In this document: one piece after another, positions 8,985 through 16,696 of the stretch
Layout: every line of letters starts with the position of its first letter
Position numbering within the stretch: position 1 is the first letter of the stretch
Assembly (NCBI RefSeq): GCF_025351295.1
Contig: NZ_JANXWD010000115.1
Span: 1-64,000 of the forward strand
Length of the DNA stretch: 64,000 bases
Source: Phenylobacterium sp.
Lineage (GTDB): Bacteria > Pseudomonadota > Alphaproteobacteria > Caulobacterales > Caulobacteraceae
Direction: 5' to 3'
Made by a program: the position numbers and the translations under genes
The notes under the pieces: model-generated
Seen by the model: the letters and a program-made list of their open reading frames with translations, nothing else
What the model was told of the DNA's origin: nothing
The model's database searches: none

Positions 8985-10139
8985 ATGCCGTGGAACGACA
9001 ACGCCAACCCGGGCCCCTGGGGTACGCCTCCGGGCGGCGACGGCGACAAGCGCGATCCACCCGCCAGACGACCGCCGGGCGGCGGCCCGCGCGGACCGGG
9101 CGGCCCCGACCTCAACGCCGGCTTCGAGCGCCTCATCCGGCGGCTGCGCGACCTGATGGGCGGCCCCGGCGGCATCAGGCCGGGGATCGTCGCCGGCGTC
9201 GCGGGCGTGGCCTTCGCCGCCTGGGCGCTGTCCGGCATCTATCTGGTACAGCCCAGCGAGCAGGCGGTGGTCCTGACCTTCGGGCGCTACTCGGGCTGGT
9301 CCGGGCCGGGGATGAACTACCACCTGCCCGCCCCGTTCCAGAGTGTCGAGAAGGTGGCGATCACCACCCTGAACTACGCCGACATCGGGGGTTCGCAGAC
9401 CGCCGACGCCCCGGCCGAGAGCCTGATGCTGACCGGCGACGAGCAGATCATCGACCTCGACTTCCGCGTCACCTGGCGGATCGCCGACCCGGTGAAGTAT
9501 CTGTTCGCCACGCGCGACCCCGCCCAGGCGGTGAAGGCCGTGGCCGAGAGCGCCATGCGCGAGGTGGTCGGCCGCACCCCGCTGCAGCCGATCATCTCCA
9601 CCGGCCGCGGCGAAGTGCAGCGCCAGACCGCCGACCTGATGCAGAAGACCCTGGATTCCTGGGACGCCGGCATCAGCATCGTCGAGGTGCAGATCCGCTC
9701 GGCCAACCCGCCGGCCGAGGTGGTCGCCGCCTTCCGCGATGTGAACAACGCCACCCAGGACGCCGACGGCGCCGTCAACGAGGCCAACATCTACCGCAAC
9801 CGGGTGATCAACGAGGCCAAGGGCGACGCGGCCACCATCACCAACCGCGCCCAGGGCTATCGCGAACAGGCCGTGCGCGACGCGACCGGCGAGGCGGCGC
9901 GGTTCAACCAGGTGCTGACCGAGTATCGCCGCGCGCCCGGCGTGACCCGCGACCGGCTCTACATCGAGACCATGCAGCAGGTGCTGCAGTCCTCGAACAA
10001 GGTGGTGATCGACGCCAAGGGCGCCTCCGCCCCGATCATCCTGCCGCCCGACGCCTTCCGGCCCAAAGCCCAGCCGCAGGTCGAGGTCGGCCCCGCCCAG
10101 CCGCAGGCCGCCCAGCCGCAACCCAAGGCCGCCCAATGA
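8985..10139 (+). CDS. hflK: HflK, SPFH-domain regulator of FtsH protease
   Basis: This 384-residue membrane protein has a Gly/Pro-rich cytoplasmic N-terminus (PPGGGPRGPGGP), one transmembrane helix (about residues 66-88), then the band-7/SPFH domain starting at YLVQPSEQAVV and a long helical region. The C-terminus is Ala/Gln/Pro-rich. With HflC it forms the periplasmic cage around FtsH that modulates membrane-protein degradation. The stop overlaps the hflC start (ATGA at 10136-10139). In several alphaproteobacteria a DegP protease follows hflC; here it does not. Confidence 0.95.
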   Translation: MPWNDNANPGPWGTPPGGDGDKRDPPARRPPGGGPRGPGGPDLNAGFERLIRRLRDLMGGPGGIRPGIVAGVAGVAFAAWALSGIYLVQPSEQAVVLTFGRYSGWSGPGMNYHLPAPFQSVEKVAITTLNYADIGGSQTADAPAESLMLTGDEQIIDLDFRVTWRIADPVKYLFATRDPAQAVKAVAESAMREVVGRTPLQPIISTGRGEVQRQTADLMQKTLDSWDAGISIVEVQIRSANPPAEVVAAFRDVNNATQDADGAVNEANIYRNRVINEAKGDAATITNRAQGYREQAVRDATGEAARFNQVLTEYRRAPGVTRDRLYIETMQQVLQSSNKVVIDAKGASAPIILPPDAFRPKAQPQVEVGPAQPQAAQPQPKAAQ

Positions 10140-11029
10140 ACCCGCGCAGCCTGATCCTCGCCGTGATCGCCGCCGTGGTCCTGATGACCCTGTGGCAGAC
10201 CTTCTTCATCGTCGACCAGCGCGAGCAGGTGATCGTGGTCGCGCTGGGCAAGCCCGTCGGCGTGATCAATCCGCCGGGCAAGAGCGAAGCCGGCCTGCAC
10301 ATGAAGATCCCCTTCACCCAGCAGCTGGTGCGCCTGGACCGGCGCAACGTGCCGCTGCTGATCGAGCAGGAGGAGATCATCGGCGCCAAGCAGGAGCGCC
10401 TCGTGGTGGACGCCTTCATCCGCTACCAGATCGTCCGGCCGCTGGAGTTCTACACCACCCTGCGCGACGAGGAGCAGGGCAAGGACCGCATCGAGCGGCT
10501 GGTCAGTTCGTCGCTGCGCCAGGTGCTCGGCACCGCCACCCAGGACGAGATCGTCTCCGGCCGCCGCGCCCAGTTGATGCAGCAGGCCCGCGCCGACGTG
10601 CAGCTGGGCGCCACCGCCTCGCGCATGGGGATCCGGGTCATCGACCTGCGCATCCGCCGCACCGACCTGCCGGCCCAGAACCGCGATTCCGTCTACAAGC
10701 GCATGGCCAGCTCGCGCAAGCAGGAGGCCACCCGCCTGCGCGCGCTCGGCGAACAGCAGAAGCGCGAGATCATGGCCGGGGCCGACAAGGAGGTGGCGAT
10801 CACGCTGGCCACCGCGCGCGAACAGTCCGGCCAGATCACCGGTGAGGGCGACGCCCAGCGCACCCGGATCTTCGCCCAGAGCTTCGGCAAGGACCCGTCG
10901 TTCGCCGCCTTCTTCCGCTCGATGCAGGCCTACCAGGCCAGCTTCTCGGACGGCCAGACGACCCTGGTGCTGTCCCCGGACAGCGCCTTCTTCCGCTACT
11001 TCGAGCACGGACCGACCGGGAAGAAGTGA
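10136..11029 (+). CDS. hflC: HflC, SPFH-domain partner of HflK
   Basis: This 297-residue protein has an N-terminal transmembrane helix (residues ~4-24) followed by the SPFH domain (TFFIVDQREQVIVV) and a helical segment containing the HflC-typical stretch around ASSRKQEATRLRALGEQ. It pairs with HflK to regulate FtsH. The frame is open far upstream, but the ATG at 10136 overlapping the hflK stop is the right start because it precedes the conserved membrane anchor. It ends 34 bp before the stop of the convergent HAD gene; the spacer carries a short TCCCGCC-AGC-GGCGGGA hairpin. Confidence 0.95.
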   Translation: MNPRSLILAVIAAVVLMTLWQTFFIVDQREQVIVVALGKPVGVINPPGKSEAGLHMKIPFTQQLVRLDRRNVPLLIEQEEIIGAKQERLVVDAFIRYQIVRPLEFYTTLRDEEQGKDRIERLVSSSLRQVLGTATQDEIVSGRRAQLMQQARADVQLGATASRMGIRVIDLRIRRTDLPAQNRDSVYKRMASSRKQEATRLRALGEQQKREIMAGADKEVAITLATAREQSGQITGEGDAQRTRIFAQSFGKDPSFAAFFRSMQAYQASFSDGQTTLVLSPDSAFFRYFEHGPTGKK

Positions 11030-11062
11030 GCCCGTCCTCTCCCGCCAGCGGCGGGAAAGGAA

Positions 11063-11725
11063 TCAGCGACGCTCCAGCCAGCCGCGCACCTCGTGCAGGT
11101 CGCGGGCGATGCGGACGCACAGGGTGTGCATCTCCTCGGTGGGGTCCAGCATGTCGGGGACCATCACGGTCATCATCCCGGCCGCGGAGGCGGAACGCAC
11201 GCCGTTGTGGCTGTCCTCCAGGGCCAGGCAGTCGGCGGGGTCGACGCCCAGCGCCTGCGCAGCCTTCAGGAACGGCTCCGGGTGGGGTTTGCCGCGGGTC
11301 TGGATGTCGCGGGTGATCAGGGCGTCGAAGCGGTCGACCAGGTCGTGGGCGCCCAGGCTCTCGTGCACGGCGGCCAGGCTGGACGAGGTGGCTATGGCGC
11401 GCGGCAGGCCGGCGGCGTCCAGAGCGTCGAGGATCTCCACCACGCCTGACTTCAGGGCGATCCCGGCGGCGGCCTCGGCGTGGAAGTGCCGGCTGACCGC
11501 GGCGGCCCAGGCCTCCAGGTCGAGGCAGGGGCCGAAGTGCTCCACCAGAATCAGGTCGGAGTGGGCGTGCTGCAGGCCGACCATCCGCTGGAAGGTGGCG
11601 AACGGCATCTCGCGCCCGATCTCGCCGGCCGCTCGCTGCAGGGCGGCGAACACCACGGTCTCGGTGTCGACCAGCAGGCCGTCCATGTCGAACACGACGG
11701 CTTTGATTTGGCGGGGGAATGGCAT
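11063..11725 (-). CDS. HAD-superfamily phosphatase (phosphoglycolate/beta-PGM type)
   Basis: This 220-residue HAD hydrolase has motif I FDMDGLLVDTE at residues ~11-21 with both aspartates, motif II in ATSSS, the conserved lysine in RGKPHPEP and motif III in LEDSHNGV. A helical cap of the beta-phosphoglucomutase/Gph type lies between motifs I and II. It dephosphorylates a small sugar phosphate or similar metabolite. The start ATG at 11725 overlaps the serB stop (TGATG), so it is translated from the serB message. Confidence 0.88.
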   Translation of the reverse strand: MPFPRQIKAVVFDMDGLLVDTETVVFAALQRAAGEIGREMPFATFQRMVGLQHAHSDLILVEHFGPCLDLEAWAAAVSRHFHAEAAAGIALKSGVVEILDALDAAGLPRAIATSSSLAAVHESLGAHDLVDRFDALITRDIQTRGKPHPEPFLKAAQALGVDPADCLALEDSHNGVRSASAAGMMTVMVPDMLDPTEEMHTLCVRIARDLHEVRGWLERR

Positions 11726-12624
11726 CAGTCCGTCACGAACTCGTCCGCGCGGTAGCCCTGGAAGTACAGCAAGGCCGTGAGGTCGGCGTGGTCGACCTTG
11801 GCGTGGGCTTGCGCCGCAACGATCGGCTTGGCGCGGTAGGCGACGCCCAGGCCCGAGGCGGCGATCATCGCCAGGTCGTTGGCCCCGTCGCCGACCGCCA
11901 GGGTGGCGGAGAGCGGGACGCCCAGGGCGGCGGCCTCCTCGCACAGCGCGGCGAGCTTGGCCTCCCGGCCGAGGATCGGCTCGCCGACCGTCCCGGCCAG
12001 GACGCCGTCGGCCTCGACCAGGGTGTTGGCGCGGTTGGCGTCGAAGCCGGCCGCCTCGGCCACTCGGCGGGTGAAGAAACTGAAGCCGCCGGAGACCAGG
12101 AACGCCTTGGCGCCGTGGGCGGTCATCGTGCGCACCAGGGTCCGCGCGCCGGGGTTCAGCCGCACCCGCTCGTCATAGGCCCGCTGCAGGTCGGCCAGCG
12201 GCAGGCCCTTCAGCATCGCCACGCGTTCCCGCAGCGCCGCCTCGAAGTCCAGGTCGCCGCGCATGGCGCGCTCGGTGATGGCGGCGACCTTGTCCTTCAC
12301 CCCGGCGAAGTCGGCCAGTTCGTCGATGCACTCGACGTTGATGATGGTGGAGTCCATGTCGGCGATCAGCAGGCGCTTGCGGCGGCCCTCGGCCGGCTGG
12401 ACACAGTAGTCGGCAGGCTTGCCGGCCATGAGGCCGCTCACGGCCTTGCGGACGGCGCCCAGGTCATCGGCCTCGATGAAGGTGTCCTGTGCTACGAGCG
12501 CGTCGGACCCGAGATCCTCGGTCTGGCCCAGGCGCGCGCCGATCGCGGCCAGCGGCTCGAGGCTGAAGTCCACGCCGTCGTTGGCGGCGTCCAGGGGAAT
12601 GACGGTGGTGAGGACGAGCAGCAT
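11725..12624 (-). CDS. serB: Phosphoserine phosphatase SerB
   Basis: This protein of about 299 residues makes serine from phosphoserine in the last step of serine synthesis. The N-terminal third is the ACT-like alphaproteobacterial extension. The HAD core starts with [20 protein letters not shown] (motif I, DxDST), with LVSGGFSFF (motif II) and [10 protein letters not shown] (motif III). I set the start at the ATG at 12624; another in-frame ATG at 12636 would add four residues. The chosen start shares the tetranucleotide CATG with the start of miaA on the other strand, so each gene's leader lies inside the other gene. Confidence 0.9.
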   Translation of the reverse strand: MLLVLTTVIPLDAANDGVDFSLEPLAAIGARLGQTEDLGSDALVAQDTFIEADDLGAVRKAVSGLMAGKPADYCVQPAEGRRKRLLIADMDSTIINVECIDELADFAGVKDKVAAITERAMRGDLDFEAALRERVAMLKGLPLADLQRAYDERVRLNPGARTLVRTMTAHGAKAFLVSGGFSFFTRRVAEAAGFDANRANTLVEADGVLAGTVGEPILGREAKLAALCEEAAALGVPLSATLAVGDGANDLAMIAASGLGVAYRAKPIVAAQAHAKVDHADLTALLYFQGYRADEFVTD

Positions 12625-13552
12625 GACCGGCCGCATCTGGCTGATCGCCGGACCCACGGCAAGCGGCAAGTCGGCGCTGGCGCTGCGGCTGGCGCAGGCG
12701 GTGGGCGGCGAGATCGTGGGGGCGGACTCCATGCAGCTCTACGCGGGCCTGCGCGTGCTGACCGCCGGCCCGACGCCGGAGGAGACCGCGCGGGCGCCGC
12801 ACCACCTGCTGGGGACGGTCGACCCCGCCGACGGCTGGTCGGTCGGCCGCTGGCTGCGGGCGGCGACGGAGACGATCGGCGCGATCCAGGCGCGCGGGCG
12901 CGACGTCATCGTGGTCGGCGGCACGGGCCTATACGTCCGCGCCCTGACCGCGGGCCTGGCCGAGATTCCGCCGATCCCGCCCTTCGTGCGCCGCGCCGCC
13001 GAGGCGGAGCTCGCGACCCTGGGCGAGGACGCTTTCCGCGGCCGGCTGGCCAAGGCCGACCCGGCGGCGGCGAACCGCATCGCGCCGGGCGACCGCCAGC
13101 GGCTGGTGCGCGCCTGGGAGGTCTATTCCACCACCGGCAAGGCGCTCTCCGAATGGCAGGCGGCCGACGAGCCGCCGCTGGCGCCCGGGAGCTGGACCGC
13201 TGTCGCCCTGGAGCCGCCGCGCGACGCGCTCTACGCCCGCTGCGACGCCCGCCTGGCGGCCATGGCGGCCGATGGCGCGCTGGACGAGGTCGCGGCGCTG
13301 GTGGCCCGCGACCTCGACCCCAACCTGCCGGCCATGAAGGCGGTGGGCGTCCGCGAGTTCGCCGCCCACCTGCGCGGCGAGACGAGCCTGGAGGCCGCAC
13401 TCGCGGCGGCCCAGCAGGAGACCCGCCGCTACGCCAAGCGCCAGACCACCTGGATGCGCGGGCAGATGGGGGACTGGCCGCGCCTGACCGGCTTGGATCA
13501 CCGCGACCATTGGAGGCAGTTTCTTGCCCTTCACCCGACCTTGACGGCCTGA
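12623..13552 (+). CDS. miaA: tRNA dimethylallyltransferase MiaA
   Basis: This 309-residue enzyme adds a dimethylallyl group to A37 of tRNAs reading UNN codons. It shows the P-loop [11 protein letters not shown] at residues ~10-20, the DSMQLY tRNA/substrate motif, the VGGTGLY loop, and the late KRQTTWMR motif. The ATG at 12623 has GAGGA eight bases upstream and precedes the conserved P-loop. It runs divergently from serB with overlapping start codons and is followed by the ilvB leader region. Confidence 0.95.
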   Translation: MTGRIWLIAGPTASGKSALALRLAQAVGGEIVGADSMQLYAGLRVLTAGPTPEETARAPHHLLGTVDPADGWSVGRWLRAATETIGAIQARGRDVIVVGGTGLYVRALTAGLAEIPPIPPFVRRAAEAELATLGEDAFRGRLAKADPAAANRIAPGDRQRLVRAWEVYSTTGKALSEWQAADEPPLAPGSWTAVALEPPRDALYARCDARLAAMAADGALDEVAALVARDLDPNLPAMKAVGVREFAAHLRGETSLEAALAAAQQETRRYAKRQTTWMRGQMGDWPRLTGLDHRDHWRQFLALHPTLTA

Positions 13553-13597
13553 GCACGGCATGCGACACGGCCATTCGTATCTTTCGCGGGACATCTC

Positions 13598-13633
13598 GTG
13601 CGCAGCATTCTCGTACTCGTAAGGCGACCGTAA
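13598..13633 (+). CDS. ilvB leader peptide (branched-chain attenuation)
   Basis: This short open frame starts GTG at 13598 and reads M-R-S-I-L-V-L-V-R-R-P, stop TAA at 13631-13633. Five consecutive branched-chain codons (ATT CTC GTA CTC GTA) are the hallmark of a leader that senses charged tRNAs for Ile, Leu and Val. GCGGGA lies six bases upstream as a weak ribosome site. It precedes an intrinsic terminator and the acetolactate synthase gene. Attenuation of ilvBN is established in Caulobacter crescentus; this reading frame is direct evidence for the same control here. Confidence 0.8.
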   Translation: MRSILVLVRRP

Positions 13634-13697
13634 CCGGACTGACATTTCGTCAGGACCGAACGGTCGCTTGCACCAGGCCCTCCGCGGGCCTTTTTTA
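13622..13697 (+). terminator. ilvB transcription attenuator
   Basis: The terminator stem is AGGCCC (13675-13680), loop TCCGC, GGGCCT (13686-13691), running into six Ts (13691-13696). Upstream alternative hairpins are visible: GCGACCG (13624-13630) with CGGTCGC (13661-13667), extended by two more pairs, and CTGAC-ATTTC-GTCAG (13639-13653). The first stem's 5' arm begins right after the Val codons of the leader peptide, so a ribosome stalled there would cover it and change the folding. Which helix is the antiterminator is inference. Confidence 0.75.
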
Positions 13698-13720
13698 ATG
13701 CCCAAACCAGAGCCCAGCCC

Positions 13721-15511
13721 ATGACCGCCCACCAGACCATCCAGGCCGAACAGATCACCCTCTCCGGCGCGGAGATCGTGGTCCGCGCGCTCATCGACCA
13801 GGGCGTGGACGTGCTGTTCGGCTATCCGGGCGGGGCGGTGCTGCCGATCTATGACGCGCTCTACGCCGAGCCGCGGCTGCAGCACGTGCTGGTCCGCCAC
13901 GAGCAGGGCGCGACCCACGCGGCGGAGGGTTATGCCCGCTCCACCGGCCGGCCCGGCGTGGTGCTGGTCACCTCGGGCCCCGGCGCCACCAACGCCGTCA
14001 CCGGCATCGTCGACGCGCTGATGGACTCGATCCCGCTGGTGGTGATCACCGGCCAGGTGGCCACCCACCTGATCGGCACCGACGCCTTCCAGGAGTGCGA
14101 CACCGTCGGCATCACCCGGCCCTGCACCAAGCAGAACTACCTGGTGAAGTCGGTGGAGGAGCTGCCGCGGATCATCCACGAGGCGTTCCACATCGCCACC
14201 TCCGGCCGCCCCGGCCCGGTGGTCATCGACATCCCCAAGGACGTCCAGTTCGCGCGCGGCCCCTACTTCGGCCCGAACGAGGTTAAGCACGCCCACAACT
14301 ACAGCCCGCGCACCAAGGGCGACGCCGGCAAGATCGCCGAGGCGGTGGCGCTGATCGCCCGGGCGAAGAAGCCGATCCTCTATACCGGCGGCGGGATCAT
14401 CAATTCCGGCCCCCGCGCCTCGGCGCTGCTGCGTGAGTTCGCGGCCCTGACCGGCGCGCCGGTGACCTCGACCCTGATGGGCCTGGGCGCCTTCCCGGCG
14501 TCGAGCCCGCAGTGGCTGGGCATGCTGGGCATGCACGGCTCGTACGAGGCCAACAACGCCATGCACGACTGCGACGTGATGGTCTGCATCGGCGCGCGCT
14601 TCGACGACCGGGTCACCGGCCGCCTGGACGCCTTCGCGCCCACCTCGCGGAAGATCCACATCGACGTCGACGCCTCCTCGATCGGCAAGAACGTCCGCGT
14701 CGACATCGGCGTGGTCGGCGACGCCGCCAGCGTGCTGGAGGACATGATCGCCGCCTGGAAGCAGCGCAACCTGGCCATCGACGCCCCGGCGCTGAAGACC
14801 TGGTGGACCCAGATCGACGGCTGGCGGGCGCGCAACTCGTTCGGCTATCGCCCCGACACCAAGCTGATCAAGCCGCAGTACGCCATCCAGCGCCTGTACG
14901 AGCTGACCAAGGGCTACGACACCTACATCACCACCGAGGTCGGCCAGCACCAGATGTGGGCGGCCCAGTTCTACCACTTCGACGAACCCAACCGCTGGAT
15001 GACCTCCGGCGGCCTGGGCACCATGGGCTACGGACTGCCGGCCGCCGTCGGCGTGCAGATGGCCCACCCCGACAGCCTGGTGATCGACATCGCCGGCGAC
15101 GCCAGCGTGCAGATGACCATGCAGGAGATCTCGACGGCCATTCAGTACGAGCTGCCGATCAAGATCTTCATCCTCAACAACGAGTGGATGGGCATGGTCC
15201 GCCAGTGGCAGCAGCTCCTGCACGGCGAGCGGTACTCCCACACCTATTCGTCCAGCCTGCCCGACTTCGTGAAGCTGGCGGAGGCCTACGGCGGCGTCGG
15301 CTTCCGCGCCGAGACGCCGGACGAACTGGACGACAAGATCCGCGAGATGATCGCGGTGAAGAAGCCGGTGCTGTTCGACTGCCGGGTCACCAAGGAAGAG
15401 AACTGCTTCCCGATGATTCCGTCCGGCAAGGCGCACAACGAGATGATCATGGCCGACGAGACCCGCGACCTGGGCACGATCATCGACGACGAGGGCAAGG
15501 GCCTGGTGTGA
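13721..15511 (+). CDS. ilvB: Acetolactate synthase large (catalytic) subunit
   Basis: This 596-residue thiamine-diphosphate enzyme condenses two pyruvates, or pyruvate and 2-oxobutyrate, at the start of valine, leucine and isoleucine synthesis. It has the N-terminal GYPGGAVLPIYDAL segment, the catalytic glutamate in RHEQGATHAAEGYAR, a central FAD-binding domain, and the ThDP motif starting GDASVQMT and ending LNNEW. It is the biosynthetic type, expected to need IlvN, whose gene is not adjacent but at 19815. The 3' end carries a re-initiation signal (AAGGG...GTGTGA) used by the next gene, and that same 3' end is partly duplicated at 15977-16023. Confidence 0.97.
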   Translation: MTAHQTIQAEQITLSGAEIVVRALIDQGVDVLFGYPGGAVLPIYDALYAEPRLQHVLVRHEQGATHAAEGYARSTGRPGVVLVTSGPGATNAVTGIVDALMDSIPLVVITGQVATHLIGTDAFQECDTVGITRPCTKQNYLVKSVEELPRIIHEAFHIATSGRPGPVVIDIPKDVQFARGPYFGPNEVKHAHNYSPRTKGDAGKIAEAVALIARAKKPILYTGGGIINSGPRASALLREFAALTGAPVTSTLMGLGAFPASSPQWLGMLGMHGSYEANNAMHDCDVMVCIGARFDDRVTGRLDAFAPTSRKIHIDVDASSIGKNVRVDIGVVGDAASVLEDMIAAWKQRNLAIDAPALKTWWTQIDGWRARNSFGYRPDTKLIKPQYAIQRLYELTKGYDTYITTEVGQHQMWAAQFYHFDEPNRWMTSGGLGTMGYGLPAAVGVQMAHPDSLVIDIAGDASVQMTMQEISTAIQYELPIKIFILNNEWMGMVRQWQQLLHGERYSHTYSSSLPDFVKLAEAYGGVGFRAETPDELDDKIREMIAVKKPVLFDCRVTKEENCFPMIPSGKAHNEMIMADETRDLGTIIDDEGKGLV

Positions 15512-15513
15512 CC
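15467..15513 (+). repeat. Direct repeat copy 1 (ilvB 3' end)
   Basis: These 47 bases hold the last 14 codons and stop of ilvB plus CC. A second copy at 15977-16023 matches at 41 of 47 positions, exactly 510 bp downstream. Both copies contain the same GTGTGACC junction, in which the following gene's GTG start overlaps the stop. Confidence 0.85.
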
Positions 15514-15918
15514 GTGACGCACGGCGGCGGATGCCTCTGCGGCGCCGTCCGCTATGAGATCGAAGGGCCGTTCGCGCCCATCCAGTTCTGCCACTGTGCC
15601 CAATGCCGCAAGGCGCAGGGTTCGGCGTTCGGCGCCAACGTGCCGGTGGCGAGCGCCGACTTCCGGCTGGTGCAGGGCGCGGAGAGCCTACGCGAATACC
15701 GCGCCTCGCCGGGCAAGCGGCGGGTGTTCTGCGGAACCTGCGGCAGCCCGTTGTTCAGCCAACGCGACGATACGCCCGCGAGCCTGCGCCTGCGGGCCGG
15801 CACGCTCGACGACGGCGCCGAGCTGATGCCGGGCGTCCACCTGCAGGCGGCGTCGAAGGCGCCCTGGTGGACGATCGACAACGACCTGCCCCGCTATCCG
15901 GGCGTCGCGCCGGATTGA
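15508..15918 (+). CDS. GFA-family (glutathione-dependent formaldehyde-activating-like) protein
   Basis: This 136-residue zinc protein has the GFA/CENP-V fold: GGCLCGAVRYEI near the N-terminus, CHCAQCRKAQGSAFG (structural CxxC) and FCGTCGSPLF with further cysteines. Proteins of this family bind zinc; an enzymatic role with S-hydroxymethylglutathione is claimed for only some. The GTG at 15508 overlaps the ilvB stop and has AAGGG six bases upstream; a GTG two codons later (15514) is also possible and gives the more family-like MTHGGGC start. It sits in the accessory segment separating ilvB from ilvN. Confidence 0.85.
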   Translation: MTVTHGGGCLCGAVRYEIEGPFAPIQFCHCAQCRKAQGSAFGANVPVASADFRLVQGAESLREYRASPGKRRVFCGTCGSPLFSQRDDTPASLRLRAGTLDDGAELMPGVHLQAASKAPWWTIDNDLPRYPGVAPD

Positions 15919-16021
15919 CGTTCCGGCGGGGGCGATCTTCTATGGCGAGGTCTTCGGCTGGAAAGCCGGCGAGATCGACGTGGGCTCGATCATCGACGAC
16001 GCGGGCAAGGAGCCGGTGTGA
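15917..16021 (+). pseudogene. Chimeric remnant: VOC fragment joined to ilvB 3' copy
   Basis: This is an open stretch without a good start. Its first part reads AGAIFYGEVFGW, the N-terminal motif of glyoxalase/VOC proteins and close to FYGEVVGW in the intact gene at 16697. It then reads IDVGSIIDDAGKEPV-stop, an imperfect copy of the IlvB C-terminus (LGTIIDDEGKGLV). It looks like debris from rearrangement or recombination. Its last bases provide AAGGAG (16007-16012) and the GTG start of the next gene. Confidence 0.6.
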
Positions 16022-16023
16022 CC
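15977..16023 (+). repeat. Direct repeat copy 2 (degenerate ilvB 3' end)
   Basis: This is the second copy of the 47-base ilvB 3' segment (41/47 identical to 15467-15513). The substitutions improve the ribosome site to AAGGAG while keeping GTGTGACC, so the downstream gene starts exactly as the GFA gene does behind the original copy. Confidence 0.85.
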
Positions 16024-16605
16024 CTGCCGCTCTCGCCCGACCTGACCAAGTGGGCGACCGCGTCGCTGGTCGGACTCGCGGGCCTGACGTTCACCATCGT
16101 CAGCTGGTTCATCAACCGGCGGACCGAGCGCGAGCGGCGCGACGACCAGCTGCTGACCTGGGGCGCCCAATGCCTGGCGGCCATGGCGAATATCGAGGCG
16201 CTGTGCCTGCACGGCGCGTACTGGCCGGACGCAGAGTTCAACAAGCGGCGGGTCGAGCTGGCGGCGCAGGCATCGGCGCTTCTCGACCAGGGCCGGATCT
16301 TCTTTCCAAACGTGGCTCGCGAAGGCCGAAGCGAACAGAGCGGTGATAAAGGGCTCCGGCCAAAGATCCTGGATGAGCTTCGCTTGGCCTATCTGATCGC
16401 CGAGGACCTGCTCCCCGGACGCACAGGTCACAATCGACAGCGCCGGGACGAGCTGTGGGACGGTCGAGGGCGGTTCGTCGGTTACCTTCGCGTCGCGGTC
16501 GGAGACAAGCGAAAGCGGCGAGGGCCGGCCGGAGAGCCGGGCCGCTCCGTCGAGCTTGCGCCCTTGACGCTAGACGGACCGCCGACCCGCGCACATCGTC
16601 GTTGA
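16018..16605 (+). CDS. Hypothetical membrane-anchored protein
   Basis: This 195-residue protein begins at GTG 16018 with AAGGAG five bases upstream. A single transmembrane helix lies at about residues 13-32 (ATASLVGLAGLTFTIVSWF), followed by an Arg/Glu-rich charged stretch (NRRTERERRDDQ) and a helical soluble domain containing RRVELAAQASALLDQGR. The C-terminus is basic and Pro/Arg-rich. I do not recognise a named family. It belongs to the block inserted between ilvB and ilvN. Confidence 0.75.
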   Translation: MTLPLSPDLTKWATASLVGLAGLTFTIVSWFINRRTERERRDDQLLTWGAQCLAAMANIEALCLHGAYWPDAEFNKRRVELAAQASALLDQGRIFFPNVAREGRSEQSGDKGLRPKILDELRLAYLIAEDLLPGRTGHNRQRRDELWDGRGRFVGYLRVAVGDKRKRRGPAGEPGRSVELAPLTLDGPPTRAHRR

Positions 16606-16696
16606 GGCGCCCTCGACTGTAGGATCGACGTCTGCCGCTGCGTCTTCCAGACTGCGCCCTGGGACGTTCGGGCCGCCAATCGAAGGGAGACCCGCC

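Noticed and set aside
11030..11062. Intrinsic terminator between hflC and the HAD gene
   Set aside because: A 7-bp TCCCGCC/GGCGGGA hairpin exists but no T-run follows on either strand.
13560..13622. Alternative 20-codon leader starting ATG 13560 before ilvB
   Set aside because: Its peptide (HGHSYLSRDISCAAFSYS) contains almost no branched-chain residues, whereas the GTG 13598 frame has five in a row.
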